From assembly GCA_966211965.1 (NCBI GenBank), contig CBIHON010000010.1, positions 62,001 to 126,000 of the forward strand: a stretch of DNA of 64,000 nucleotides, read 5' to 3'. The stretch is from CBIHON01 sp966211965 (lineage in GTDB: Bacteria; Pseudomonadota; Gammaproteobacteria; Burkholderiales; Burkholderiaceae_D). A program made the translations under genes and the position numbers. The notes beneath the pieces are model-generated. The model did no database searches. It worked only from the letters and a program-made list of their open reading frames with translations, and was not told where the DNA came from. Position 1 is the first letter of the stretch; every line of letters begins with the position of its first letter. Below are positions 52,395 through 60,158 of the stretch, one piece after another.

Positions 52395-53597
52395 ATGTAT
52401 CCTGACCGCGTTGTCTCCGGCATGCGCCCCACTGGCGCGATGCACCTTGGCCACTATCATGGCGCCCTGAAAAACTGGATCAAGATGCAGTCCGAATTGC
52501 CCTGCCTGTTTTTCGTCGCGGACTGGCACGCCCTGACGACGCACTATGACGATCCAGGCATCATCGAAACGAGCACTTGGGACATGCTGATCGACTGGCT
52601 GGCCGCCGGCGTCGATCCGTCGCAGGCGACGCTGTTCATCCAGTCGAAGGTGCCGGAGCACGCCGAGCTGCACCTGTTGCTGTCGATGGCTACGCCGCTC
52701 GGATGGCTGGAGCGGGTGCCTACCTACAAGGATCAGCAAGAAAAACTGGCGGACCGCGATTTGGCTACCTATGGTTTCCTCGGCTATCCGCTGCTGCAGG
52801 CGGCCGACGTCCTGATTTATCGCGCCGGCCTGGTGCCGGTAGGCGACGATCAGGTGCCGCACGTCGAAATGATGCGCGAGATCGCGCGGCGCTTTAACCA
52901 CCTCTATGGCAAGGAAAAAGGCTTCGAGGAAAAAGCGCAGGATGCGGTGAAAAAGCTCGGTGCCAAGCGCGCCAAGATCTACAACGAGCTGCGCACGGAA
53001 TTTCAGGAAAAGGGCAAGGAAGATGCGCTGGAGCAAGCCAAGGCCATGCTCGATGATGCCCAAAATTTGAGCATGATCGATCGCGAGCGCTTGTTCGGCT
53101 ACCTCGAAGGCAGCCGCAAGCTGATCCTGGTGGAGCCGCAGGCGCGCTTGACCGTTGCCTCGCGCTTACCCGGCCTGGATGGACAGAAAATGTCCAAGAG
53201 CTACGGCAACACCATCGCCCTGCGCGAAGATAAGGAATCGGTGACCAAGAAAGTTCGTACCATGCCGACCGACCCGGCGCGCGTGCGCCGCACCGATCCG
53301 GGCGATCCGGAGAAATGTCCGGTCTGGCAGTTGCACCAGGTCTATTCCGACGATGACACGCGCGATTGGGTCGTCAAAGGTTGCAAGTCGGCCGGCATCG
53401 GCTGTATTGAATGCAAACAGCCGGTAATCGACGGAATTTTGAAGGAGCAAGAGCCGATGCGCGAGCGTGCGCAGTTATATCTCGACGACCCTTCGTTGGT
53501 GCGCGCGATCGTTGCCGATGGTTGCGACAAGGCGCGCAAGCTGGCGCAGGAAACAATGCGCGATGTGCGTGAGGCGATGGGGTTGAGCTATAGCTGA
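52395..53597 (+). CDS. trpS: Tryptophanyl-tRNA synthetase
   Basis: Charges tRNA-Trp. 400 aa, class I. HIGH-like motif AMHLGH at about 15-20 (after SGMRPTGA) and KMSKS in DGQKMSKSYGN near 265. It is longer than the 334-aa E. coli enzyme, matching the betaproteobacterial form with a C-terminal extension (GIGCIECKQPVIDGI). Operon-like with the M50 protease and followed closely by a methyltransferase. Confidence 0.97.
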   Translation: MYPDRVVSGMRPTGAMHLGHYHGALKNWIKMQSELPCLFFVADWHALTTHYDDPGIIETSTWDMLIDWLAAGVDPSQATLFIQSKVPEHAELHLLLSMATPLGWLERVPTYKDQQEKLADRDLATYGFLGYPLLQAADVLIYRAGLVPVGDDQVPHVEMMREIARRFNHLYGKEKGFEEKAQDAVKKLGAKRAKIYNELRTEFQEKGKEDALEQAKAMLDDAQNLSMIDRERLFGYLEGSRKLILVEPQARLTVASRLPGLDGQKMSKSYGNTIALREDKESVTKKVRTMPTDPARVRRTDPGDPEKCPVWQLHQVYSDDDTRDWVVKGCKSAGIGCIECKQPVIDGILKEQEPMRERAQLYLDDPSLVRAIVADGCDKARKLAQETMRDVREAMGLSYS

Positions 53598-53613
53598 GCG
53601 TGGTGCGACGAGC

Positions 53614-54186
53614 ATGCAGGCGCATTCCCAACTTGATCAGCCGTCGGCATGGATTGTGCGTTTCGCCAGGCGCATACCGGAGGGGGAAGTGCTCGATCTG
53701 GCCTGCGGTGGCGGCCGGCATGCGCGCTTGTTGGCCGCTTTGGGACACGCGGTGACAGCGCTCGACCGCGATGGCACGGCTTTAAGCAAGTTGTGCGATG
53801 AATCGATCCGGACCTTGCAATTCGACTTGGAGGACGGTGCTCTGCAATGGCCGTTCGAAGCGGACCGTTTTGCCGGCATTGTGGTAACGAATTACTTGCA
53901 TCGTCCTTTGTTTCCCTGCATCCTGCGCAGTCTCGCCCCGGACGGCGTCCTGCTTTATGAGACATTTGCGCATGGCAACGAGCGATTCGGCAAGCCGTCG
54001 AATCCTGCCTTCCTGCTCGCACCGGGCGAGTTGCTTGAATCGATGTGGCTTGATCCGGCAAGCCGTATGCGGGTGCTGGCCTATGAAGACGGCTATGTCG
54101 ACCTGCCAAAGCCCGCGATGGTGCAGCGGATTTGCGCGCTGAAAAATCTGGCCGACGTGCAACCGGACACATTCAGACTGACTTGA
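53614..54186 (+). CDS. Class I SAM-dependent methyltransferase
   Basis: 190-aa methyltransferase; motif I VLDLACGGGRHARLLAALGH binds S-adenosylmethionine, motif II acidic residue in TALDRDGTAL, and VVTNYLHRPLF follows. Substrate not predictable (TehB/UbiE-like generic fold). The start at 53614 is 16 bases after the trpS stop, so it is in the same operon; dapA follows after 150 bases. Confidence 0.88.
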   Translation: MQAHSQLDQPSAWIVRFARRIPEGEVLDLACGGGRHARLLAALGHAVTALDRDGTALSKLCDESIRTLQFDLEDGALQWPFEADRFAGIVVTNYLHRPLFPCILRSLAPDGVLLYETFAHGNERFGKPSNPAFLLAPGELLESMWLDPASRMRVLAYEDGYVDLPKPAMVQRICALKNLADVQPDTFRLT

Positions 54187-54336
54187 ATGGCGGTTCGCAG
54201 AATACCTCAGCCTGCTTGCGTCTTGCCCTGCGAAAAAAAACCATCGATTTCTTTCCCTCCAATTCAACTTGACTGACTACTGGTGCAGGCTATCCGCTAC
54301 AATCCCGTATTTACTTCTTTGCGTAACGACATCATC

Positions 54337-55215
54337 ATGATTCAGGGCAGCATAGTAGCAATCGTCACCCCCATGCATGCAGACGGCAGCCTCGATTTGC
54401 CGGGTCTGCGCAAATTGATCGACTGGCATATCGCCGAAGGCACCGACGGCATCGTGATCGTCGGCACCACAGGTGAATCGCCTACCGTCACCGTTGAAGA
54501 ACATTGTGAACTGATCAAGATCGCCGTCGAGCATACCGCCAAGCGGATTCCAATCATTGCCGGCACGGGCGGCAATTCTACTGCCGAAGCGATCGAGCTG
54601 ACTGCGTTTGCCAAGAAAGTCGGCGCCGATGCTTCGTTGCTGGTGGTGCCTTACTACAACCGTCCAACCCAGGAAGGTATGTATCAGCACTTCAAGAAGA
54701 TCGCGGAATCGGTCGATCTTCCGGCAATTCTCTACAATGTTCCCGGTCGTACCGTGGCGGACATGAGCAACGACACCATTCTGCGCCTGGCCCAGGTGCC
54801 GGGGATCGTTGGCGTCAAGGATGCGACCGGCAATATCGGTCGCGGCACCGACTTGATCCGGCAGGCTCCCGAGTCGTTCGCCGTCTATTCCGGCGACGAT
54901 CCGACCGCGATGGCATTGATGTTCTGCGGCGGCAGCGGCAATATTTCGGTCACGGCCAACGTTGCCCCGCGCGCCATGCATCACCTCTGCGAAGCTGCGA
55001 TGAGCGGCAAAGTGGCCGACGCGATCGCCATCAACAACAAATTGCTGCCCCTGCATAACAAGCTGTTCGTCGAACCTAATCCGGTGCCGGTGAAATGGGC
55101 GCTGGCGCAAATGGGTTTGACGCCGGCCGGGATTCGTTTGCCGCTGGTGCCGCTTGCGGTCGAATACCATGAAACGGTACGTGCCGCGCTGCGGGAATCG
55201 GGTGTATTACAATAA
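54337..55215 (+). CDS. dapA: 4-hydroxy-tetrahydrodipicolinate synthase
   Basis: Condenses aspartate semialdehyde and pyruvate on the lysine/DAP branch. 292 aa; GTTGESPT, Tyr in VPYYNRPTQEG, and the Schiff-base Lys in GVKDATGN are intact. ATG 54337 (MIQGSIVAIVTPM) fits homologues. It uses the product of Asd, which is encoded 20 kb upstream in an accessory region. Followed by bamC, the common dapA-bamC pair. Confidence 0.97.
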   Translation: MIQGSIVAIVTPMHADGSLDLPGLRKLIDWHIAEGTDGIVIVGTTGESPTVTVEEHCELIKIAVEHTAKRIPIIAGTGGNSTAEAIELTAFAKKVGADASLLVVPYYNRPTQEGMYQHFKKIAESVDLPAILYNVPGRTVADMSNDTILRLAQVPGIVGVKDATGNIGRGTDLIRQAPESFAVYSGDDPTAMALMFCGGSGNISVTANVAPRAMHHLCEAAMSGKVADAIAINNKLLPLHNKLFVEPNPVPVKWALAQMGLTPAGIRLPLVPLAVEYHETVRAALRESGVLQ

Positions 55216-55291
55216 GCCGCCGCAAGAATTCTTATCGCATCTCCAGACTCCCTCATTTAGTATTGACATGATTATTCGGAAGAACCTTCAC

Positions 55292-56440
55292 ATGGCTCCA
55301 CGCAGCACCGCTCAACGTAGACTAATTTATGCGCTCGCGCTGACCAGCCTTGCCGGATGCAGTTCTGTGAACTCCTTCTTGGAGCCGGATCGGATCGATT
55401 ATAAAAGCGCCGGCAAGGCGCCTACCCTGGAAGTGCCGCCGGACCTGACGCAATTGCAGCGCGAGAACCGCTACGCGATTCCGGATGCTAACAAAGGGAC
55501 GGCGACGGCATCAGGCTATAACCTGCAGCAAGGCACGCGCCCTACGACAAGTATGCAAATCGCCCCGAACTCGGTGGCTGACATGCGCGTGGAGCGCGCC
55601 GGAAACCAGCGCTGGCTGGTGGTCAAGCAAACACCGGAAGCCTTGTGGCCGCAAGTCAAGGATTTTTGGCAAGACTCCGGTTTCCTGATCAATATGGAAT
55701 CGCCCGATGCCGGTGTAATGGAAACCGATTGGGCTGAGAACCGCGCAAAAATTCCGCAAGACATACTGCGCAATACCTTGGGCAAAGTGCTTGATTCGCT
55801 TTACTCCACAGGGGAGCGCGACAAATTCCGCACGCGCTTGGAGCGTGGCGCCGATGGCAGCACTGAAATTTATATCAGCCATCGCGGCGCACAAGAGGTC
55901 TTGGTCGGCCAGCAAAAAGATGGAACCGTATGGACCCCGCGTCCGGCAGACCCTGAGTTGGAGGCTGAATTCCTTGGGCGTTTGATGGCCCGCCTGGGCG
56001 CAGAAGGTACGCGCGCCAAGGCCACGGTTGCGAACGCGCCGGCCCAGCCGACGCGCGCAAAGTTGGTTAAGGGTAGCGCAGGCAACTATGTCGAGGTCGA
56101 TGAAGGGTTTGACCGCGCATGGCGCCGTGTCGGCTTGGCGCTGGATCGCGTCGGATTCACTGTCGAAGACCGGGACCGTAGCAAGGGCACCTATTTCGTG
56201 CGCTATGTCGATCAGGCCGAAGATGCAAAAAACAAGACGGGTGGCGAGAAGGGCTTTTTCTCCAAACTGTTTTCCTTTGGCTCCAGCGATGACAAGCCCA
56301 AGGCGGCGCAGCGTTATCGGGTCTCTGTAAAAGAAGCGGGCGCCGGTAGCCAGGTTGCTGTACTGAACGGCGATGGCCGCCCTGAAGTTTCCTCAACCGC
56401 CGACAAGATCTTGTCTTTGCTGAGCGATCAACTCAAATAG
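55292..56440 (+). CDS. bamC: Outer-membrane assembly lipoprotein BamC
   Basis: 382-aa lipoprotein of the BAM complex (NlpB/DapX). Lipobox LAGC (Cys about 23), the unstructured BamD-binding N-terminal region (EPDRIDYKSAGKAPTLEVPPD is diagnostic), then two helix-grip domains. GGAAG lies about 9 nt before ATG 55292. Downstream of dapA as in many Proteobacteria. Confidence 0.94.
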   Translation: MAPRSTAQRRLIYALALTSLAGCSSVNSFLEPDRIDYKSAGKAPTLEVPPDLTQLQRENRYAIPDANKGTATASGYNLQQGTRPTTSMQIAPNSVADMRVERAGNQRWLVVKQTPEALWPQVKDFWQDSGFLINMESPDAGVMETDWAENRAKIPQDILRNTLGKVLDSLYSTGERDKFRTRLERGADGSTEIYISHRGAQEVLVGQQKDGTVWTPRPADPELEAEFLGRLMARLGAEGTRAKATVANAPAQPTRAKLVKGSAGNYVEVDEGFDRAWRRVGLALDRVGFTVEDRDRSKGTYFVRYVDQAEDAKNKTGGEKGFFSKLFSFGSSDDKPKAAQRYRVSVKEAGAGSQVAVLNGDGRPEVSSTADKILSLLSDQLK

Positions 56441-56774
56441 ATGGATTGATCCCGCCTAGGGCGGAGTTGGGTGGAGGTGCTTGGACTGCCGATTCTGTCC
56501 TCCACCGATCGGAAGCAGGCGGTCTGCATGCCTATCCTGCAAAGCTTGCAATTCGTCCGGCGCCACAACACAATATTCTCGTTGGTTGAGCATGGGCGCC
56601 TATCAGGCGGTGAGGGGTAGAGGATAGGTGCGGCCTGCATTTTTGCAGTGACGGAGCCTGAGTGGCAATCCGCAACTTGAAGTTGTTACCTTATACCGCG
56701 CTGCGTGATGCGCGAGAACCGTTCCAATCAAAAAAAAGCCGACCCGAAGGTCGGCTTTTTTTTATTAAACTGTA
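56441..56774. other. Intergenic region with bidirectional terminator
   Basis: 334 bases between bamC and the convergent Ala/Pro lipoprotein gene. No gene seen. The only clear element is the bidirectional terminator at its right end. Confidence 0.6.
56731..56764. terminator. Bidirectional intrinsic terminator
   Basis: AGCCGACC (56737-56744), loop CGAA, GGTCGGCT (56749-56756), with a run of A on the left and nine or more T on the right. Strong for both strands: it ends the Ala/Pro lipoprotein gene and any bamC read-through. Confidence 0.93.
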
Positions 56775-57068
56775 TTATGGCTTCTTGGCTGGCTCGGCTG
56801 GAGCGGAAGCAGCAGGAGCGGACGCAGCAGGAGCAGATGCGGCAGGTGCCGAAGCAGCCGGTGCCGAAGCAGCAGGAGCGGATGCGGCTGGAGCAGCAGC
56901 GTCAGCCTTCGGGGCTTCTGCAGCAGGTGCAGGTGCTGGAGCGGGTGCTGGAGCAGGAGCCGGTGCCGAAACAGCAGGAGCGGATGCAGGAGCAGCAGCC
57001 TCGTCTTTTTTACCGCATGCAGCCAGAGCAACAGCCAACAAGGAGGCGATCAACAGTGTTTTTTTCAT
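56775..57068 (-). CDS. Ala/Pro-repeat lipoprotein
   Basis: 97-aa lipoprotein: signal and lipobox LAAC (Cys about 18), a short charged GKKDEAAAP, then almost pure Ala/Pro/Ser including six copies of the pentapeptide PAASA encoded by a 15-bp tandem repeat. Ribosome site GAAGGA 7 nt upstream of ATG. Looks like a flexible periplasmic linker or spacer; the repeat could vary in copy number between strains. Function unknown. Confidence 0.8.
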   Translation of the reverse strand: MKKTLLIASLLAVALAACGKKDEAAAPASAPAVSAPAPAPAPAPAPAPAAEAPKADAAAPAASAPAASAPAASAPAASAPAASAPAASAPAEPAKKP

Positions 57069-57392
57069 GGATTTTCCTTCAATAAAATAATCAAAAATAT
57101 TGCGATGAATAATTACCGGTAATTATCGCTCGATAGGGCGCTTTCGCAGGTTATTCGTACCTATAAATGGTGCGCTGCCACACAACGAAACCTTCCTAAC
57201 ACGCGATTATAGCGGCTTTTTTGCAACATCGCATAGGGCATTTGCTTTTTAGTAAGCACTTTGTAAGTTACCAAGAGGGCCGAGTTGCAGAATTGGGACA
57301 GTTCTCCAGCTGCCATCATGTGAGATTGGATGCGATAAAGAATGATTTTCCACCCATAAAACCTTAACTGGACTCATTCGTATAAAACTCAT
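57069..57392. other. Upstream region of the Ala/Pro lipoprotein
   Basis: 324 bases, no gene. It contains an 18-bp perfect palindrome (57109-57126), about 40 bases before the lipoprotein start, and otherwise AT-rich DNA that probably carries the promoter. Confidence 0.5.
57109..57126. promoter_or_regulatory. 18-bp palindrome, possible operator
   Basis: ATAATTACC followed immediately by its reverse complement GGTAATTAT, a perfect even-length palindrome. Its position near the lipoprotein promoter suggests a repressor site; no known regulator is implied. Confidence 0.4.
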
Positions 57393-58514
57393 TTATGCGA
57401 GATCGAGCCAGCCATCGATGTACCAAGTATGGAGTGCTTCCACCACATCTTGGGTAGCTTGCTCAACTGCGGCGCCTTCGAGGCGGCGTGTATCGGCTAA
57501 ACAACACAATGCCCCTTTGTCTGCGCGTCCGGCAGCGAAGGACTCTCCATTGATAAAAACGTGTTTTCCGCGGTACAGCATTTGAGTTTTGCGCGATAGG
57601 ACGATGCCGCGCTTGCCGGCAGCCTGAATAAAGCGGCACAGGTTCAGCGGGCGGGCAGGAGGGGCGAAGAAAACGCTTGCCTTCGGTTCGGAGAGATATT
57701 CGCCGAGAAAGATGGTGATGTCGTCTTCGGTGAAACGCACTTTGTTCAATTGCGCCGCCACTTGGGTGAGCATCGGCAGACCGATTTCAGCCGGATGTTT
57801 GCAAGCTGCGAGGTCGGGATCTGCATAACGTCCCGGCAGGTCGATCGAATCAGCCATGAACTGCAAGAAGGCTTCGCCCAATTCCTGATAGGCGGGTGCG
57901 CGGAAGCCGATCGAGTAGGTCATGCATTCGCCGAGCGCTACGCCGTCGTGCGCATAATGCGGCGGCAGGTACAGCATGTCCCCTGGTTCCAGTACGAACT
58001 CCTGTTCCGGGTCGAAATTGCGCAGAATCTTGAGCGGCATGCCGTCGATCAGCGTCAAGTCTTTTTGCGCACCGATGCGCCAGCGGCGCTGGCCATGCGC
58101 CTGCAACAAAAACACGTCGTAAGAGTCGAAATGTGGTCCGACGCCGCCAGTGTCGCTGGCGTAGCTGATCATCAAATCATCCAGACGGGCATTTGGCAGG
58201 AACTGAAATTGGCGCATCAATGCATCGGCCGCATCGTCATGCAGATTGACGCCCTGTACCAGGAGAGTCCAGCCCTTTTGCTTGAGAGGCGGAAGCTTGT
58301 CGATGGGACCGGTTTTCAATTGCCACTGTTGCTTGAAATGGGTTACCAGTCGTGACTCGACATCGTTGCGTGCTGCCAGGTCGAACAAGGCATCGCGCGG
58401 CAACAGCGGCTGGAATCCAGGCAGCGCCTGACGAATCAACAAGGGTTTTTTGTGCCAGTAATTGCGCAGGAATTGTGAGGGCGTCAAGCCGCCGAGCAAG
58501 GTCATTTTTTTCAT
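57393..58514 (-). CDS. roxA: 50S ribosomal protein L16 arginine hydroxylase (RoxA/YcfD)
   Basis: 373-aa JmjC/cupin 2-oxoglutarate-Fe(II) dioxygenase; E. coli YcfD hydroxylates Arg81 of L16. The iron facial triad is visible: H128 and D130 in GPHFDSYDVFLL and H189 in YLPPHYAHDG. Other family segments include PLLIRQALPGF and the C-terminal winged-helix region. Start ATG 58514. Divergent from slyD. Assignment to L16 rests on overall similarity. Confidence 0.92.
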   Translation of the reverse strand: MKKMTLLGGLTPSQFLRNYWHKKPLLIRQALPGFQPLLPRDALFDLAARNDVESRLVTHFKQQWQLKTGPIDKLPPLKQKGWTLLVQGVNLHDDAADALMRQFQFLPNARLDDLMISYASDTGGVGPHFDSYDVFLLQAHGQRRWRIGAQKDLTLIDGMPLKILRNFDPEQEFVLEPGDMLYLPPHYAHDGVALGECMTYSIGFRAPAYQELGEAFLQFMADSIDLPGRYADPDLAACKHPAEIGLPMLTQVAAQLNKVRFTEDDITIFLGEYLSEPKASVFFAPPARPLNLCRFIQAAGKRGIVLSRKTQMLYRGKHVFINGESFAAGRADKGALCCLADTRRLEGAAVEQATQDVVEALHTWYIDGWLDLA

Positions 58515-58603
58515 CGCGACATTATATCCGCCATGCCTTGCTTATCCAGGGAGCAAATTCCGGGACAGGTATAATTCGTCCCACACCAATGAAAGGAATC
58601 ATC

Positions 58604-59146
58604 ATGAAGATTGCCAAAAACACCGTAGTGACTGTGAAGTACAAATTGTCCGATGCACAAGGCAATCTGATCGAGGAAGGCGTCGAGCCGATGGTCTATC
58701 TGCATGGCGGTTATGAGAATACCTTGCCGAAGATCGAGGAAACCCTGGAAGGCAAAGAGGTCGGCTTTGAAACCACGATCCAGGTCGAGCCGGACGATGC
58801 TTTTGGCGAATACGATGCCAACCTGGTCAAGGTGGAACCGCGTAGTCGTCTCCCGACGCCGCTGGAGGTCGGAATGCAATTCGAAGGCTCGCCGGAAAGC
58901 GGCGACGAAGAAGAGGAATCCCTGATCTTCACCGTCACCGATATCGCCGACGACAAGGTCGTATTGGACGGCAATCATCCACTGGCAGGCATGGCTTTGC
59001 GCTTCGAGTTAAACGTTACCGAAGTACGTGCCGCGACCGAGGAAGAGATTGCGCATGAACATGTGCATGGCGCACATGGCCATCATCATCATGACGATCC
59101 GGACGAAGATGAAGGCGACCATTTCCGCACTCATCCGATACATTGA
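58604..59146 (+). CDS. slyD: FKBP-type peptidyl-prolyl isomerase SlyD
   Basis: 180-aa proline isomerase/chaperone with FKBP domain (VTVKYKLSDAQG, EEGVEPMVYLHGG) and inserted chaperone flap. The His/Asp-rich C-terminus (HEHVHGAHGHHHHDDPDED) binds Ni2+ in SlyD proteins. ATG 58604 has AAGGA 7 nt upstream; a second ATG at 58589 would add five residues. TATAAT at about 58570 is a likely -10. A strong bidirectional terminator follows. Confidence 0.95.
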   Translation: MKIAKNTVVTVKYKLSDAQGNLIEEGVEPMVYLHGGYENTLPKIEETLEGKEVGFETTIQVEPDDAFGEYDANLVKVEPRSRLPTPLEVGMQFEGSPESGDEEEESLIFTVTDIADDKVVLDGNHPLAGMALRFELNVTEVRAATEEEIAHEHVHGAHGHHHHDDPDEDEGDHFRTHPIH

Positions 59147-59174
59147 TCGAAGTCATGCTTTAGAAAAGCGAAAG

Positions 59175-59203
59175 AGCCGCAGCACGTGTTCTGCGGCTTT
59201 TTT
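59175..59203. terminator. slyD: Intrinsic terminator after slyD
   Basis: AGCCGCAG (59175-59182) pairs with CTGCGGCT (59191-59198), loop 8 nt, then TTTTTTA. It also covers the end of the convergent phosphoesterase-like gene. Confidence 0.9.
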
Positions 59204-60158
59204 ATTGGCTTGCGTTTTTCGACTCAACGGGACTGACGCTAAACACTGTGGGCAGTGCGCGGCTCACTGTTACTTTTGTCCAGCCTGGGCCGACCGCCAA
59301 TTCGCCCAGGTTATTTTCCCAGTCGATGCCAGTGGAATTTCCCGCATTGGCATCGGCTTGCCCGTGAATGACCAGCACCTTGCCCGAAAATTTCGAGGCC
59401 AGCGTGTTGATTTGCTGGCGCACTTCGGCGAAACCGTCGCGCTTTTCGCGCGGATCGAAGCGCTGCAGGAAGCCCGGCCTGGCCAGTGGATTGCCATCGC
59501 AAAACAGCACAATGCCGCGCATTTTTTTTCGCGTGGCAAAGCTGAGAATACGCTGAAGCCAATCGCGATTGGCGATCGTACGATCTTCGAATTCGCTATT
59601 GCGGCCGGCTTCGGTCCGGTAGTGGTTATTGTTTGCCGGCAGGTTGATGGTGGCGAACATGACGTCGCCGATTTCCCAGCGCGCGTTTTCGCCGTAGCTG
59701 CGAAATTTTGCGGTTGCCGATTGCCTCATCAGCGGAATCCGGCTGGCGCCGAATGAAAACTCATCGACGAAAAACAGTTCGCGCAAACGGTTCAGGCGCT
59801 CTACCGCGGCCGATCTGCCGTGTCTGTTTCTGCATTCGCTCCAATCGCTTGCGGCCAAGGATACGATCAATCCGTTTTTCGCCGACTCGAACAATGCCTT
59901 GCGCTGCAGGTACAGCGCATCGGTGCAGGCATCCTTGCTTGACTTGATGCCGCCGGCGACGACAAAGGCAAGATTGTCTTCGTCGGTTTCGGCGATGGCT
60001 TCGCGCAACGCCGATTCGTCCGAGGCTGTTTTGAAAGAGTGACCGATCACGCCAAAGCTGAATTCATTCGGCTGCGCCGTCGCCGGACAGAGGCGAAACA
60101 GGGCGCCGCAGGCCAGCAACAGAAACGACAAATATCTTTTCATTGGAGCACACATCAT
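59202..60158 (-). CDS. Exported metallophosphoesterase-like protein, metal motifs degenerate
   Basis: 318-aa exported protein (signal SFLLLACGALFRLCPATA). Overall it follows a calcineurin-like phosphoesterase family seen in bacteria: RxxLFE, SDWSECRNR, RLRELFF, ENARWEIGDVMFATINLP, NNNHYR, WLQRILSFA. But where relatives usually have GDN(x)W metal ligands it has SLAASDW, and GD near the start is replaced by AGG; HGQADANAG stands in for the terminal His motif. So it may be a pseudo-enzyme or bind metal differently. ATG 60158 overlaps the mutS stop (ATGA) and has GGAG 7 nt before, so it is coupled to mutS. Confidence 0.75.
   Translation of the reverse strand: MMCAPMKRYLSFLLLACGALFRLCPATAQPNEFSFGVIGHSFKTASDESALREAIAETDEDNLAFVVAGGIKSSKDACTDALYLQRKALFESAKNGLIVSLAASDWSECRNRHGRSAAVERLNRLRELFFVDEFSFGASRIPLMRQSATAKFRSYGENARWEIGDVMFATINLPANNNHYRTEAGRNSEFEDRTIANRDWLQRILSFATRKKMRGIVLFCDGNPLARPGFLQRFDPREKRDGFAEVRQQINTLASKFSGKVLVIHGQADANAGNSTGIDWENNLGELAVGPGWTKVTVSRALPTVFSVSPVESKNASQ

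Noticed and set aside
56662..57090. Ala/Gly-rich plus-strand frame opposite the Ala/Pro lipoprotein
   Set aside because: The tandem repeat is open on both strands, but only the minus strand has a lipoprotein signal peptide and a ribosome site.
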